A DNA stretch of 64,000 nucleotides from Wolfiporia cocos (taxonomy: Eukaryota > Basidiomycota > Agaricomycetes > Polyporales > Phaeolaceae): the NCBI GenBank assembly GCA_029448655.1, contig JACCLO010000004.1, positions 248,001-312,000 of the forward strand, read 5' to 3'. This document shows positions 1 to 10,794 of this stretch, one piece after another. Made by a program: the position numbers and the translations under genes. Under the pieces are notes generated by a model. That model had not been told where the DNA came from. It made no database searches and saw nothing but the letters and a program-made list of their open reading frames with translations. Position 1 is the stretch's first letter; each line of letters starts with the position of its first letter.

Positions 1-474
1 CAGCATGCAGCACTTGCTAATGACACACGGATGATCGAAGAGGCCAGACTGCAAAGGGATATCCAGCAGGGCGCAGCAGTTGCTGGCGAAATGCGGCTGA
101 TCGAAGAGGCCAGACAGCAAATGGAGATCCAGCAGCACGCAGCACTTACTAATGACACACGGCTGATCGAAGAGGCCAGATTGCAAAGGGATATCCAGCA
201 GGGCACAGCAGTTGCTGGTGATGTGCAGCTGATTGAAGATGCAAGACTGCAAATGGAGATCCAGCAGCATGCAGCACTTGCCGATGACATACAGCTGATT
301 GACCAGGCCAGATTCCAAAGGGATATGCAGCAGGGTGCAGTGGTAGCTGATGACATGCAGCTAATTGAACAGGCACGGCTGCAAAGGGAGATCCAGCAGC
401 ATGCAGCACTTGCTGATGACATGCAGCTGATTGAGCAGGCAAGACTCCAAAGGGAGTTGCAGCAGCACCAAGAG
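1..474 (+). repeat. 66-bp coding tandem repeat in the Helitron protein N-terminus
   Basis: About seven copies of a 22-residue unit (consensus QLIEQARLQREIQQHAALAD plus two residues) run from the window edge to about base 474. Units alternate between a QQH-AALA form and a QQG-AVVA form, giving a 132-bp higher-order period. The array is predicted to form a glutamine-rich coiled coil. It is cut by the left window edge, so its full length is unknown. Confidence 0.9.
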
Positions 475-3400
475 CCTCAAATCCCACAAAATATCCCTTT
501 GGGAAGGCAGCCCTATGTCGAACCAGCAGACCGTCACTCCATTGGAAGGATGGACATACAATGTCCACACTGCCATGCATTGCACTGGAAAGGCGAGCGC
601 TTGAAGTCGTCCACTAACACCAGCCACAAGTTTGGTGTATGTTGCCTTCAGGGCCAGGTAGATCTGCCTCCTATACAACGGCCTCCTGCAGCATTACGCC
701 GACTGTTCATGGGTGTGGATCCCCGCTCTCGATCATTCCGGGACAAGATCCGGCAGTACAACAATGCCTTCGCATTCACGTCTGTCGCTGTCAATGTCGA
801 TAATGCCATCCTCAATGGCTCAGGCCCATACTCCTTTAAGATACATGGTGCTCTGTACCACAAAATGGGAAGTCTCCTCCCGCCAGAGGGTCTTCAGCCA
901 TCATATGCACAGCTCTATATACATGATCCTCAGGCTGCCCTGGATACCCGCAATACGCGGAATCACAATCTGGATCCAGGAATCATGGGTGAGCTGCAGG
1001 TGGTGTTTGAGGAGCATAACCCCTTTGTTCCTCTCTACCGCCGTGCATTCGAGATCCTACAGGCAAAGCCACCGGAAGAACAGCTCAATGTGCGGGCCCA
1101 CATAATGCTGCAGCATACTGCAGACAGACGGCGTTATAACCTCCCCACCACAGATGAGGTTGCGGCGGTGATTCCTGGCAGTGGCGACGAAGATGTTCAA
1201 AGACATAGAGACATTATCCTCCGGCTCCGTGGTGGTAACTTGGAAAAGATCAGCAACATACACCCGCTCTATTCTCCATTGCACTACGTGCTGCTGTTTC
1301 CACATGGTGACCAAGGATGGCACCCCTTGATACCCTCAGGAGCAGGCCCTCAAGGACAGATGCGGAGCCCAAAAGTCTCTGAACAATGCTTCTATGCCTA
1401 CCGCCTACACCCCCGCATCATCAGACATGAAGATGTGGTTGTGGAGTTTGACTATCTCTTCCGTGGGGGACGTCTCTTTCAGCAATACGTTGTGGATGCG
1501 TGGGCTTCCATTGAGGCCAGCAAGCTTCACTGGGTGCGGAACAATCAAAGGCAGATCCGTGCAGACCTCTACAATAGTGTAAGGGATGCCCTTGATGCTA
1601 ACGACAATGTTCCAGACCTCAGCCAACAGGGACAGCGGATCATTCTGCCCTCCTCCCATCTGGGAAGTGCACGGCATATGTATCAGCTGCTTCAGGACTC
1701 CCTGGCCATTTGCCGATATTGCCGCAAACCTGACATATTCCTCACGATGACGGCCAACCCTAAGTGGCCTGAAATACAGGATGCATTGCTGGAGCTGGAT
1801 GCTGATGAAGATAATCCTGGACGGCCACGGAAGAGGCAAATGGCAGCAGACCGTCCTGATATTGTGGCCCGTGTGTTCCATCTGAAGCTCCAGGCCTTGA
1901 TCAAGCTGATCAAGGATGGCTTCTTTGGTGAGCTCGCTGGGGATGTCTACACCATTGAATTTCAGAAGCGAGGGCTGCCTCATGTCCACCTTCTGATTTT
2001 TCTCAAAGATCTCTACAAGATCCGAGATGGTGGCCAAGTGGACAACATTGTGTCTGCACAGCTTCCCTGCCAGGAGACCCAGCCAAAGCTCTACGACACG
2101 GTCACAAAATGCATGCTCCATGGGCCATGTGGGGATGATAACCCTCATGCTCCATGCATGGTGGACAGGGCCTGCTCCAAGCGTTATCCAAAGCAGTTTT
2201 GTGAGGACACCCAGTTTGGAGAGGATGGGTATCCCACCTACGCACGCCCTGACAATGGCCGTTTGCACGTCAACTCCAGGGGTCACCGTCTTGACAATCG
2301 TCATGTTGTTCCCTACAACCCTCACCTCACTGCCATGTTGGACTGCCATATCAATGTGGAGATTTGCACTTCCATCAGGGCAGTGAAGTACATACATCAG
2401 TATATCTACAAGGGGCATGACCGTGCCACCTTGGAGGTTGGACAGGTTGACGAGGTAAAACAATACATTGACGGACGCTACATTGGACCTGTGGAGGCAT
2501 TTTGGCACATTGCAGAATTTCCCATGCATGAGGAAAAGCCTTCTGTATATCGGCTGACCGTACATCTCAAGGATGAGCAGATGATATTCTTTGCTGGGGG
2601 AGACAACCCCCATGAAGTTGCTGACCGTCCATCCTCGACAAAGACCCAGCTCACAGAATGGTTCACGGCAAACCGAGATCTTCCAGGGGCAACACAGCAT
2701 CTGTATCAGGATTTCCCACAGCACTTTGTCTGGGATGCAAGGTCCCGCACCTGGAAGGTCAGGCAACGGGACTTTTCAATAGGCAGGATGGCCTTTGTCC
2801 ACCCTTCAGCCGGTGAAAAGTTCTACCTACGGCTCCTGCTCACGGTGGTGAAGGGTGCCACCTGCTGGGATGACCTCTGCAAGGTCAATGGGGTTGCATA
2901 CCCAACCTTCAAGGCCACATGCTCTGCCCGTGGACTTCTGGAGGACGATGGGGAGTGGGCACTGTGCTTGGAGGAGGCAGCAGACATGCAGTCAGGATCA
3001 CAGCTACGCAATCTGTTTGCCATACTCCTCACCCATTGTCATCCTGTGGAGCCTGCCAACCTCTGGACCCGGTTCAGGAATAACATTTGTGATGACCTAC
3101 GACCCCGAGTTGTTGCTTATGGACATGAGGATCCCACAGATGAACAGGTCTGGGACCTGGGACTGTTCCTTCTCAATCATATACTGCTCAAGTATGGAAG
3201 GCGGCTAACAGACTTTCCACCTATGCCCCTCCCTCAGGCACAATGGGAGCCTCCACATGTAAATCTTATCCTTCAAGAGGAACTTGCCTATGATGATGCG
3301 GAGCTTGCTGCTGGGGTGGAGGTGGACAGGGAGCGCTTCAATCCAGAGCAGGCAAATGCCTATGATGTGGTCCTACAATCTGTCCTACAGCAAGAGGGGA

Positions 3401-4827
3401 AAATATTCTTCCTCCACAGTGCAGGTGGTGGTGGCAAGACATTCACATGTAATGCCATTGCTTCTGCAGTTCGTATGCATAGGAAGGTGGCACTCTGTGT
3501 TGCATCCTCTGGGATTGCATCATTGCTCCTCATTGGTGGACGCACAGCTCACTCCCGCTTCAAAATACCCATAGCAGTTCATGAGACTTCGACCTGCCAT
3601 ATCCCCAAGAACAGCAATCTGGCTGATCTCATACAGGAAACAGGGATTGTCATATGGGACGAGGCACCCATGCAGCATCGCCATGCCATAGAGGCGGTGG
3701 ACCGGACCCTCCGTGATATCCTGGACAAGGACGTACCATTTGGTGGAATTACCATGCTTTTTGGAGGTGACTTCCGACAGACGCTACCTGTGGTTCCTAG
3801 AGGCACAAGGGAGCAGATTGTATCTGCTTCCCTGAGGAGGTCATATCTGTGGAGGCACATTCAGGTCCTTCATCTTACACAGAACATGCGGCTTGACCGC
3901 ACACCTGCAAGTGACGCTTTTGCACAGTGGTTGCTGAATGTCGGAGCAGGAGACCCTAGGTCTTCCCAGAACAATGTCTCTCTTCCAGAGAGCATGAAGC
4001 TGGCTGACAATACAGTTCAAGGATTGGTGGACGCTGTTTATCCTGGCATTGCTGAAGGAAACAAGTCCGATCAATACTTCCTCGAACGGACAATTCTGTG
4101 TGCCAAGAACGATGCGGTGGCAGAACTCAATGCCTTCATACTGGACAGGTTCCCAGGAGAGGAGATTGTGTTGACAGGGTCCGACAAGGTTGTAGGTGTA
4201 GAGGACGAGCACTATCCTGTTGAATACCTCAACTCGATCACGGTCTCCAGCCTACCCTTGGCTCATTTAGCTCTCAAGCCAGGTTGTCCTCTGATGCTTC
4301 TCCGGAACATCGACCCAGCCAATGGCCTCTATAATGGAACACGGATGATTCTGATGTCAATACGACCTCATATACTTCAGTGCCGGATATTAGGAGGAAG
4401 CCATGCTGGAAAGGTGGTCTACATCCCCCGGATCACTCTAGAGCCATCTGCCCAAGATCTCCCCATTTCCATTTCCCGTCGGCAATTTCCTGTCCGCCTT
4501 GCATTTGCCATGACTATCAACAAGTCCCAGGGCCAGTCGGTCATGCATGTGGGATTGGATCAACGTGTTTCTGTGTTCTCTCATGGCCAGCTCTATGTTG
4601 CTCTATCACGGTGCACGGCAGCAGAGCGTATCAAAGTCCTGTTCCCACCAGATTCAGAGAGTACTAGCACGGCGAACATTGTCTACCACGAGGTGCTTTC
4701 AGGCCTGTTGAACAATTGGTATGCACCCTTGCAGCATTTGGGATGCCTGCGATGGTCTGACTTATTTCTCAGAGGATGCTTTGGGGTGTGTGGATCAATG
4801 GAGGGATGGTTACCATACTGGCTGTGA
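1..4827 (+). CDS. Helitron Rep/Pif1-like helicase (RepHel), 5' partial
   Basis: Replication initiator/helicase expected to drive rolling-circle transposition of a Helitron. The frame is open from base 1, so the true start lies left of the window; the first ATG is at 31 (1598 codons). Numbered from that ATG: a repetitive glutamine-rich N-terminus (to about 148); a Helitron-like Rep region with MTANPKWPEI (about 573), the HUH-type motif GLPHVHLLIF (His651, His653), and the tyrosine region YIHQYIYKGHD with Tyr787 and Tyr791; then an SF1B Pif1-type helicase with Walker A GGGGKT (ending at Lys1136-Thr1137), Walker B VIWDEAP (Asp1210, Glu1211), GGDFRQTLPVV, QNMRLD and the C-terminal SHGQLYVALSRC motif. 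No internal stop or frameshift was seen, so it may be functional. A matching Helitron 3' terminus lies 540 bp downstream. Fungal helitrons commonly have this domain order. Confidence 0.93.
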   Translation, partial: QHAALANDTRMIEEARLQRDIQQGAAVAGEMRLIEEARQQMEIQQHAALTNDTRLIEEARLQRDIQQGTAVAGDVQLIEDARLQMEIQQHAALADDIQLIDQARFQRDMQQGAVVADDMQLIEQARLQREIQQHAALADDMQLIEQARLQRELQQHQEPQIPQNIPLGRQPYVEPADRHSIGRMDIQCPHCHALHWKGERLKSSTNTSHKFGVCCLQGQVDLPPIQRPPAALRRLFMGVDPRSRSFRDKIRQYNNAFAFTSVAVNVDNAILNGSGPYSFKIHGALYHKMGSLLPPEGLQPSYAQLYIHDPQAALDTRNTRNHNLDPGIMGELQVVFEEHNPFVPLYRRAFEILQAKPPEEQLNVRAHIMLQHTADRRRYNLPTTDEVAAVIPGSGDEDVQRHRDIILRLRGGNLEKISNIHPLYSPLHYVLLFPHGDQGWHPLIPSGAGPQGQMRSPKVSEQCFYAYRLHPRIIRHEDVVVEFDYLFRGGRLFQQYVVDAWASIEASKLHWVRNNQRQIRADLYNSVRDALDANDNVPDLSQQGQRIILPSSHLGSARHMYQLLQDSLAICRYCRKPDIFLTMTANPKWPEIQDALLELDADEDNPGRPRKRQMAADRPDIVARVFHLKLQALIKLIKDGFFGELAGDVYTIEFQKRGLPHVHLLIFLKDLYKIRDGGQVDNIVSAQLPCQETQPKLYDTVTKCMLHGPCGDDNPHAPCMVDRACSKRYPKQFCEDTQFGEDGYPTYARPDNGRLHVNSRGHRLDNRHVVPYNPHLTAMLDCHINVEICTSIRAVKYIHQYIYKGHDRATLEVGQVDEVKQYIDGRYIGPVEAFWHIAEFPMHEEKPSVYRLTVHLKDEQMIFFAGGDNPHEVADRPSSTKTQLTEWFTANRDLPGATQHLYQDFPQHFVWDARSRTWKVRQRDFSIGRMAFVHPSAGEKFYLRLLLTVVKGATCWDDLCKVNGVAYPTFKATCSARGLLEDDGEWALCLEEAADMQSGSQLRNLFAILLTHCHPVEPANLWTRFRNNICDDLRPRVVAYGHEDPTDEQVWDLGLFLLNHILLKYGRRLTDFPPMPLPQAQWEPPHVNLILQEELAYDDAELAAGVEVDRERFNPEQANAYDVVLQSVLQQEGKIFFLHSAGGGGKTFTCNAIASAVRMHRKVALCVASSGIASLLLIGGRTAHSRFKIPIAVHETSTCHIPKNSNLADLIQETGIVIWDEAPMQHRHAIEAVDRTLRDILDKDVPFGGITMLFGGDFRQTLPVVPRGTREQIVSASLRRSYLWRHIQVLHLTQNMRLDRTPASDAFAQWLLNVGAGDPRSSQNNVSLPESMKLADNTVQGLVDAVYPGIAEGNKSDQYFLERTILCAKNDAVAELNAFILDRFPGEEIVLTGSDKVVGVEDEHYPVEYLNSITVSSLPLAHLALKPGCPLMLLRNIDPANGLYNGTRMILMSIRPHILQCRILGGSHAGKVVYIPRITLEPSAQDLPISISRRQFPVRLAFAMTINKSQGQSVMHVGLDQRVSVFSHGQLYVALSRCTAAERIKVLFPPDSESTSTANIVYHEVLSGLLNNWYAPLQHLGCLRWSDLFLRGCFGVCGSMEGWLPYWL

Positions 4828-5362
4828 TGGTATGCATGATCTACCACATCCAATCCATTGCTGACTCTTGAATACAGGATTTGTGTGCTGTGGAGAAGGA
4901 AGATCTGTGGTCAAATGAGGCCACGGCTATTGAGTTCAGCAAAAATGGTACGTGTTTGATCTCATAGGTGCACACATAGCTGACTTGAGATGATAGGACT
5001 TGGGATTGGGTTGACAAGAAAGTATGATTGGACTTAGAATGTCTCTGTCTGGTATGCTCTTCATTCATTCTGTTTGTTATATGCTTATGTGTTTGACTTA
5101 GGATTCCTCAAGAAGTGTCAAGAATTAGTGTAGAGGATGTGTTTGTAATTGACTGATGTTTGCTATTGAATGTTATCGGAAATGCCCTACTTTTTGCGTG
5201 AATGGTGTGACTTTAGGGCAGGCTTGAGAGAACTTGAAATGTGCTTGCTTTGACTTTAGGGCAGGTTTGAGAGGACTTGAATGAGATTCCCACATTGATC
5301 TCATATAAGCGCATGCATTGAGATATCATCATAACTAAGTGACTAAGTACTGAAACTGTGTG
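4828..5362 (+). other. Non-coding 3' region of the Helitron, with a direct repeat
   Basis: No gene is recognised between the helicase stop and the Helitron 3' terminus. It is AT-richer than the units that follow. It contains a 30-bp direct repeat (5208-5237 and 5251-5280, sharing GACTTTAGGGCAGG) spaced 43 bp apart. Confidence 0.6.
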
Positions 5363-5392
5363 CCGTGGCGAAGCCACGGGTAATTAACCTAG
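5363..5392 (+). other. Helitron 3' terminus of the RepHel element
   Basis: A perfect 7-bp hairpin, CCGTGGC-GAA-GCCACGG (5363-5379), is followed 9 nt later by CTAG (5389-5392) and then T. Helitrons end with a subterminal hairpin and CTRR and insert between A and T, so this is the expected right end of the element encoding the helicase. The same hairpin and spacing recur at the end of downstream units. Confidence 0.85.
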
Positions 5393-6135
5393 TCCATAAT
5401 ATAATGGGAGCTCGCGCCGTAGGCGCTCACGTGTCGCTAGCGTGCAGCTAGCGTGTCGCTCGCGTGTCGCTCGCGTTTTGCGCACATGGCGAGCACGTTT
5501 GCCGCGTGGCGTCCATGCGCGTCGTTGATCCTCCTCCCATTAGATAGGGCGCCTGCCATCCGCGGAGTTGGCCGGTGGATTCCCACGCCCGGCGCCTGCA
5601 AGGTGCGCGCGCTGTTCGTGCCCCGCACCACGGGGATTCGTGCCCCACACCACGGGGATTCGTGGCCGATTCCATGGGGGTTTGTGGCCCATGCCACAGG
5701 GATTTGTGTCCTGTGGCATGGGGATTTTGTAATGTAAATACCCCACACCACGGGGATTTGTACCCCGTGCCACGGGGATTCGTGCCCTACACCACGGGGA
5801 TTTTTGGCCCATGCCATGGGGGTTTGTGCCCCATGCCACGGGGATTCGTGCCCCATGCCACAGGGATTTGTGTCCTGTGGCATGGGGATTTTGTAATATA
5901 AATACTCCACACCACAGGGGTCTGTACCCTGTGCCACAGGTATTTGCACCCCAATGCCACAGGGGTGAATTCCCACACCCAGAGCCTGCAAGGCATGCGT
6001 GCCAGTTACAGATTCTACAAGCAAAGCGACAACGATACCGAGCATCAGCGAGGTGGAGGAGTGGCTGAGTAGGCAGAGGCTAAAATATATTCCTAAGACA
6101 TAACATTTGTGGCGAAGCCACAGGTAATTAAGCTA
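5393..6135 (+). mobile_element. Non-autonomous Helitron unit U1
   Basis: Begins directly after the previous CTAG with TC (TCCATAATATAATGGGAGCT). It ends with the hairpin TGTGGC-GAA-GCCACA (6108-6122) and TAATTAAGCTA, where the final G of CTAG is missing. It has a GC-rich 5' block, a minisatellite, and a conserved 3' block containing GTGGCTGAG. There is no coding potential beyond repeat translations. Confidence 0.75.
5610..5985 (+). repeat. Minisatellite block in U1 (about 22-bp unit)
   Basis: Variants of GGGGATTCGTGCCCCATGCC-AC repeat with a period of about 22 bp. Each junction holds a near-palindrome CCCCGTG-C-CACGGGG. Long ORFs across it on both strands (GTNPRGMGHESPWH-type peptides) are simple repeat translations. 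Confidence 0.88.
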
Positions 6136-6464
6136 TCTGAACTATAATGGGAGCTCGCGCCGTAGGCGCTCGCGTACAGCTAGCGTGCAGCTAGCGTGTC
6201 GCTCGCGTGCAGCTAGCGTGTCGCTCGCGTGTCGCTCGCGTTTTGCGCACATGGCGAGCACGTTTGCCGCGTGGCGGCGCCTGTAGGGCGCCCATCGAGT
6301 GCGCGCCGGCGCCTGCAAGGCGCGCGTGCCGGTTGCAAAGGTGTTACAAGCGAAGCGACGACGAGGCCGAGCGTTAGCGAGGTGGAGGAGTGGCTGAGCG
6401 GGCAGAGATAAGCAATACAAGTTCTAATTACAAAATTGTGGCGAAGCCACAGGTAATTAAGCTA
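6136..6464 (+). mobile_element. Non-autonomous Helitron unit U2 (short, no minisatellite)
   Basis: Starts TCTGAACTATAATGGGAGCT and ends with hairpin TGTGGC-GAA-GCCACA then TAATTAAGCTA (6462-6464, final G absent). At 329 bp it is a minimal unit: the GC-rich 5' block is joined directly to the conserved 3' block (AGTGGCTGAGCGGGCAGAGA). Confidence 0.7.
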
Positions 6465-7375
6465 TCTATAGGTGGGGGCTCGCGTGGGAGGCGTCGCGTG
6501 TCGCTCGCGTTTTGCGCACCTGGCGTCCACGTTCGCCGCGTGGCGTCCATGCGCGTCGTCAATCCTGCTCCCATTAGATAGGGCGCCTGGCGCCGGTGAA
6601 TTCCCACGCCCAGCGCCTGCAAGGCGCGCGCGCTGTTCCTGCCCCGCACCACGGGGATTCATGCCCCATGCCACGGGAATTCGTGCCCCACACCACGGGG
6701 ATTCGTGCCCCACACCACGGGGATTTGTGGCTCGTGCCACGGGGGTTTGTGGCCCTTGCCACGGGGATTTGTGCCCCGTGCCACGGGGATTTGTGCCCTG
6801 TGCCACGGGGATTTGTACCACATGCCACAGGGATTTGTACTGCACACCATGGGGATTTGTGCCCCATGCCACAGGGATTTTTGTAATGTAAATACCCTGC
6901 ACCACGGGGATTTGCACCCTGCACCATAGGGATTTGTGCCCCATGCCACAGGGATTTGTGCTCTGTATCATGGAGATTTGTGCCCCGTGCCACAGGGATC
7001 TGGGCTTTGTGCCACGGGGATTTATGCCTCATGCCACGGGGATCTTTGTAACATAAATGGCCTGTGCTGTAGATGCCTGCCAAAAGATTGCAAAAAAATG
7101 AAGAACATTTTGACACCACATTACACAGTATTACAAGCAAAGCGATGATGAGACTGAGGATCAGCGAGGTGTCAGAAGTGGCTGAGCAGGCAGAGACAAG
7201 AGACAAAAGAGGGAAGTTGGGGAAGCCATGGGTAATGCACATGAAATTCATAGGGGATCCACAGGTAACTTAAAAAAACCCCTGATTATCTGAAATAGGC
7301 GCACATGGATTGGAATAATATATTGAAGTGGTAAAAGTGGTGTGACCGTGGCGAAGCCACGGGTAATTAACCTAG
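6465..7375 (+). mobile_element. Non-autonomous Helitron unit U3
   Basis: Starts TCTATAGGTGGGGGCTCGCG and ends with the RepHel-type hairpin CCGTGGC-GAA-GCCACGG followed by CTAG (7372-7375). Its 3' section resembles that of U6 and U8. It carries a minisatellite block. Confidence 0.75.
6640..7065 (+). repeat. Minisatellite block in U3
   Basis: The same ~22-bp unit family as in U1, here with more CACGGGGATTTGTGCC forms. It is punctuated by the spacer TTTGTAATGTAAATACCC. Confidence 0.85.
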
Positions 7376-8327
7376 TCCATAATATAATGGGAGCTCGCGC
7401 CGTAGGCGCTCACGTGTCGCTAGTGTGCAGCTAGCGTGTCGCTCGCGTGTCGCTCGCGTTTTGCGCACATGGCGAGCACGTTTGCCGCGTGGCGTCCATG
7501 CGCGTCGTTGATCCTCCTCCCATTAGATAGGGCGCCTGCCGTCCGCGGAGTTGGCCGGTGGATTCCCACGCCCGGCGCCTGCAAGGTGCGCGCGCTGTTC
7601 CTGCCCCGCACCACAGGGATTCGTGCCCCATGCCACAGGGATTCGTGCCCCATGCCACGGGGATTCGTGCCCCACACCACGGGGATTCGTGGTCCATTCC
7701 ATGGGGGTTTGTGGCCCATGCCACAGGGATTTGTGTCCTGTGGCATGGGGATTTTGTAATGTAAATACCCCACACCACGGGGATTTGTACCCCGTGCCAC
7801 GGGGATTCGTGCCCTACACCACAGGGATTTTTGGTCCATGCCATGGGGGTTTGTGCCCCATGCCACGGGGATGCGTGCCCCATGCCACAGGGATTTGTGT
7901 CCTGTGGCATGGGGATTTTGTAATGTAAATACTCCACACCACGGGGATTTGTACCCCGTGCCACGGGGATTCGTGCCCTACACCACAGGGATTTTTGGCC
8001 CATGCCATGGGGGTTTGTGCCCCATGCCACGGGGATTCGTGCCCCATGCCACAGGGATTTGTGTCCTGTGGCATGGGGATTTTGTAATATAAATACTCCA
8101 CACCACAGGGGTCTGTACCCTGTGCCACAGGTATTTGCACCCCAATGCCACAGGGGTGAATTCCCACACCCAGAGCCTGCAAGGCATGCGTGCCAGTTAC
8201 AGATTCTACAAGCAAAGCGACAACGATACCAAGCATCAGCGAGGTGGAGGAGTGGCTGAGCAGGCAGAGACTAAAATATATTCCTAAGACATAACATTTG
8301 TGGCGAAGCCACAGGTAATTAAGCTAG
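7376..8327 (+). mobile_element. Non-autonomous Helitron unit U4
   Basis: The 5' end matches U1 (TCCATAATATAATGGGAGCT). It ends with the TGTGGC/GCCACA hairpin and CTAG (8324-8327). It is close to a copy of U1 with a longer minisatellite: one internal block, marked by GTGGCATGGGGATTTTGTAA, is present once more. Confidence 0.78.
7600..8165 (+). repeat. Minisatellite block in U4
   Basis: Same unit family. The ~170-bp higher-order segment ending in ATTTTGTAATGTAAATAC occurs twice in succession, which explains the extra length relative to U1. Confidence 0.85.
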
Positions 8328-8610
8328 TCTAAGAGTAATGGGAGCTCGCGTGGGAGCCGTCGCGTGTCGCTAGCGTGTCGCGCACGAGAATCGCACATGG
8401 CGAGCACGTTTGCCGCGTGGCGGCGCCTGTAGGGCGCCCGTCGAGTGCGCGCCGGCGCCTGCAAGGCGCGCGTGCCGGTTGCAAAGGTGTTACAAGCGAA
8501 GCGACGACGAGGCCGAGCGTCAGCGAGGTGGAGGAGTGGCTGAGCGGGCAGAGATAAGCAACCACTCCTAAAGTACAAAATTGTGGCGAAGCCACAGGTA
8601 ATTAAGCTAG
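8328..8610 (+). mobile_element. Non-autonomous Helitron unit U5 (short, no minisatellite)
   Basis: Starts TCTAAGAGTAATGGGAGCTC and ends with the TGTGGC/GCCACA hairpin and CTAG (8607-8610). It is a 283-bp relative of U2. Confidence 0.78.
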
Positions 8611-9843
8611 TCTATAAGTAACGGGGGCTCGCGTGGGAGCGGTCGCGTGGAGCGCACCTGGCGTCCACGTTTGCCGCGTGGCATCCATGGGCGTCATTCC
8701 TGCTCCCATTAGATAGGGCGCCTGGCGCCGGTGAATTCCCACGCCCAGCGCCTGCAAGGCGCGCTGCTAGCTCGCGTTTTGCGTGCTGTTCCTGCCCCGC
8801 ACCACGGGGATTCGTGCCACGGGGATTCATACCCCACACCACGGGGATTCGTGCCCCACACCACGGGGATTCGTGGCACATTCCATGGGGGTTTGTGGCC
8901 CATGCCACAGGGATTTGTGTCCTGTGGCATGGGGATTTTGTAATGTAAATACCCCACACCACGGGGATTTGTACCCCGTGCCACGGGGATTCATGCCCTA
9001 CACCACAGGGATTTTTGGCCCATGCCATGGGGGTTTGTGCCCCATGCCATGGGGATTTGTGCCCCATGCCACGGGGATTTGTGTCCTGTGGCATGGGGAT
9101 TTTGTAATGTAAATACCCCACACCATGGGGATTTGTACCCTGTGCCACAGGGATTTGTACACCAATTCCACAGGGATTTGTGCCACATGCCATGGGGATT
9201 TGTGCCCTGTGCCACGGGGATTTTTGTAATGTAAATACCCTACACCATGGGGATTTGTGGCCCATGCCACAGGGATTTGTGTGTCCTGTGCCATGGGGAT
9301 TTGTGCCCTGTGCCACGGGGATTTTGTAATGTAAATACCCCACCCCACGGGGATTTGTACCCCATGCCACAGGTATTTGCACCCCAATGCCACGGGGATT
9401 TGTGCCCCATGCCACAGGGATTTGTGCTCTGTATCATGGAGATTTGTGCCCCATGCCACGGGGATTTGTGCTTTGTGCCACGGGGATTTATGCCTCATGC
9501 CATGGGGATCTTTGTAACATAAATGGCCTGTGCTGTAGATGCCTGCCAAAAGATTGCCAAAAAAAATGAAGAACATTTTGACACCACATTACACAGTATT
9601 ACAAGCAAAGCGATGATGAGACCGAGGATCAGCGAGGTGTCAGAAGTGGCTGAGCAGGCAGAGACAAGAGACAAAAGAGGGAAGTTGGGGAAGCTATGGG
9701 TAATGCACATGAAATTCATAGGGGATCCACAGGTAACTTAATAAAACCCCTGATTATCTGAAATAGGCACACATGGATTGGAATAATATATTGAAGTGGA
9801 AAAAGCGGTGTGACCGTGGCGAAGCCACGGGTAATTAACCTAG
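8611..9843 (+). mobile_element. Non-autonomous Helitron unit U6
   Basis: Starts TCTATAAGTAACGGGGGCTC and ends with CCGTGGC-GAA-GCCACGG and CTAG (9840-9843). It has the longest uninterrupted minisatellite in the array. Its 3' section is nearly identical to U3 (shared GAAGAACATTTTGACACC). Confidence 0.78.
8800..9525 (+). repeat. Minisatellite block in U6
   Basis: The same ~22-bp family with several TTTTGTAATGTAAATACC spacers; the longest continuous block (about 725 bp). Confidence 0.85.
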
Positions 9844-10615
9844 TCCATAAAGTAAGGGGAGCTCGCGCCGTAGGCGCTCGCGTGCCGCTAGCGTGTCGCT
9901 CGCGTGTCGCTCGCGTTTTGCGCACATGGACGCCACGTTTGCCGCGTGGCGTCCATGCGCGTCGTTGATCCTCCTCCCATTAGATAGGGCGCCTGCCGTC
10001 CGCGGAGTTGGCCGGTAGATTCCCACGCCCGGCGCCTGCAAGGTGCGCGCGCTGTTCCTGCCCCGCACCACGGGGATTCGTGCCCCATGCCACGGGGATT
10101 CGTGCCCCATGCCACGGGGATTCGTGCCCCACACCACGGGGATTCGTGGCCCATTCCATGGGGGTTTGTGGCCCATGCCACAGGGATTTGTGTCCTGTGG
10201 CATGGGGATTTTGTAATGTAAATACCCCACACCACGGGGATTTGTACCCCGTGCCACGGGGATTTGTGCCCTACACCACGGAGATTTTTGGCCCATGCCA
10301 TGGGGGTTTGTGCCCCATGCCACGGGATTCGTGCCCCATGCCACAGGGATTTGTGTCCTGTGGCATGGGGATTTTGTAATATAAATACTCCACACCACAG
10401 GGGTTTGTACCCTGTGCCACAGGTATTTGCACCCCAATGCCACAGGGGTGAATTCCCACACCCAGCGCCTGCAAGGCATGCCGGTTACAGATTCTACAAG
10501 CAAAGCGACAACGATAGCGAGCATCAGCGAGGTGGAGGAGTGGCTGAGCAGGCAGAGACTAAAATATATTCTTAACACATAATGTTTGTGGCGAAGCCAC
10601 AGGTAATTAAGCTAG
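9844..10615 (+). mobile_element. Non-autonomous Helitron unit U7
   Basis: Starts TCCATAAAGTAAGGGGAGCT (U1/U4 type) and ends with TGTGGC-GAA-GCCACA and CTAG (10612-10615). It contains one minisatellite block. Confidence 0.78.
10060..10455 (+). repeat. Minisatellite block in U7
   Basis: Same unit family. The block closely follows the U1 order of variants. Confidence 0.85.
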
Positions 10616-10794
10616 TCTATAAGTAACGGGGGCTCGCGTGGGAGCGGTCACGTGGAGCGCACCTGGCGTCCACGTTTGCCGCGTGGCATCCATGGGCGTC
10701 ATTCCTGCTCCCATTACATAGGGCGCCTGGCGCCTGTGATTTCCCACGCCCAGCGCCTGCAAGGCGCGCTGCTAGCTCGCGTTTTGCGCGCTGT

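Noticed and set aside
1405..2766. 453-codon minus-strand ORF across the Helitron helicase
   Set aside because: It is antisense to well-conserved Rep motifs and has no protein features of its own.
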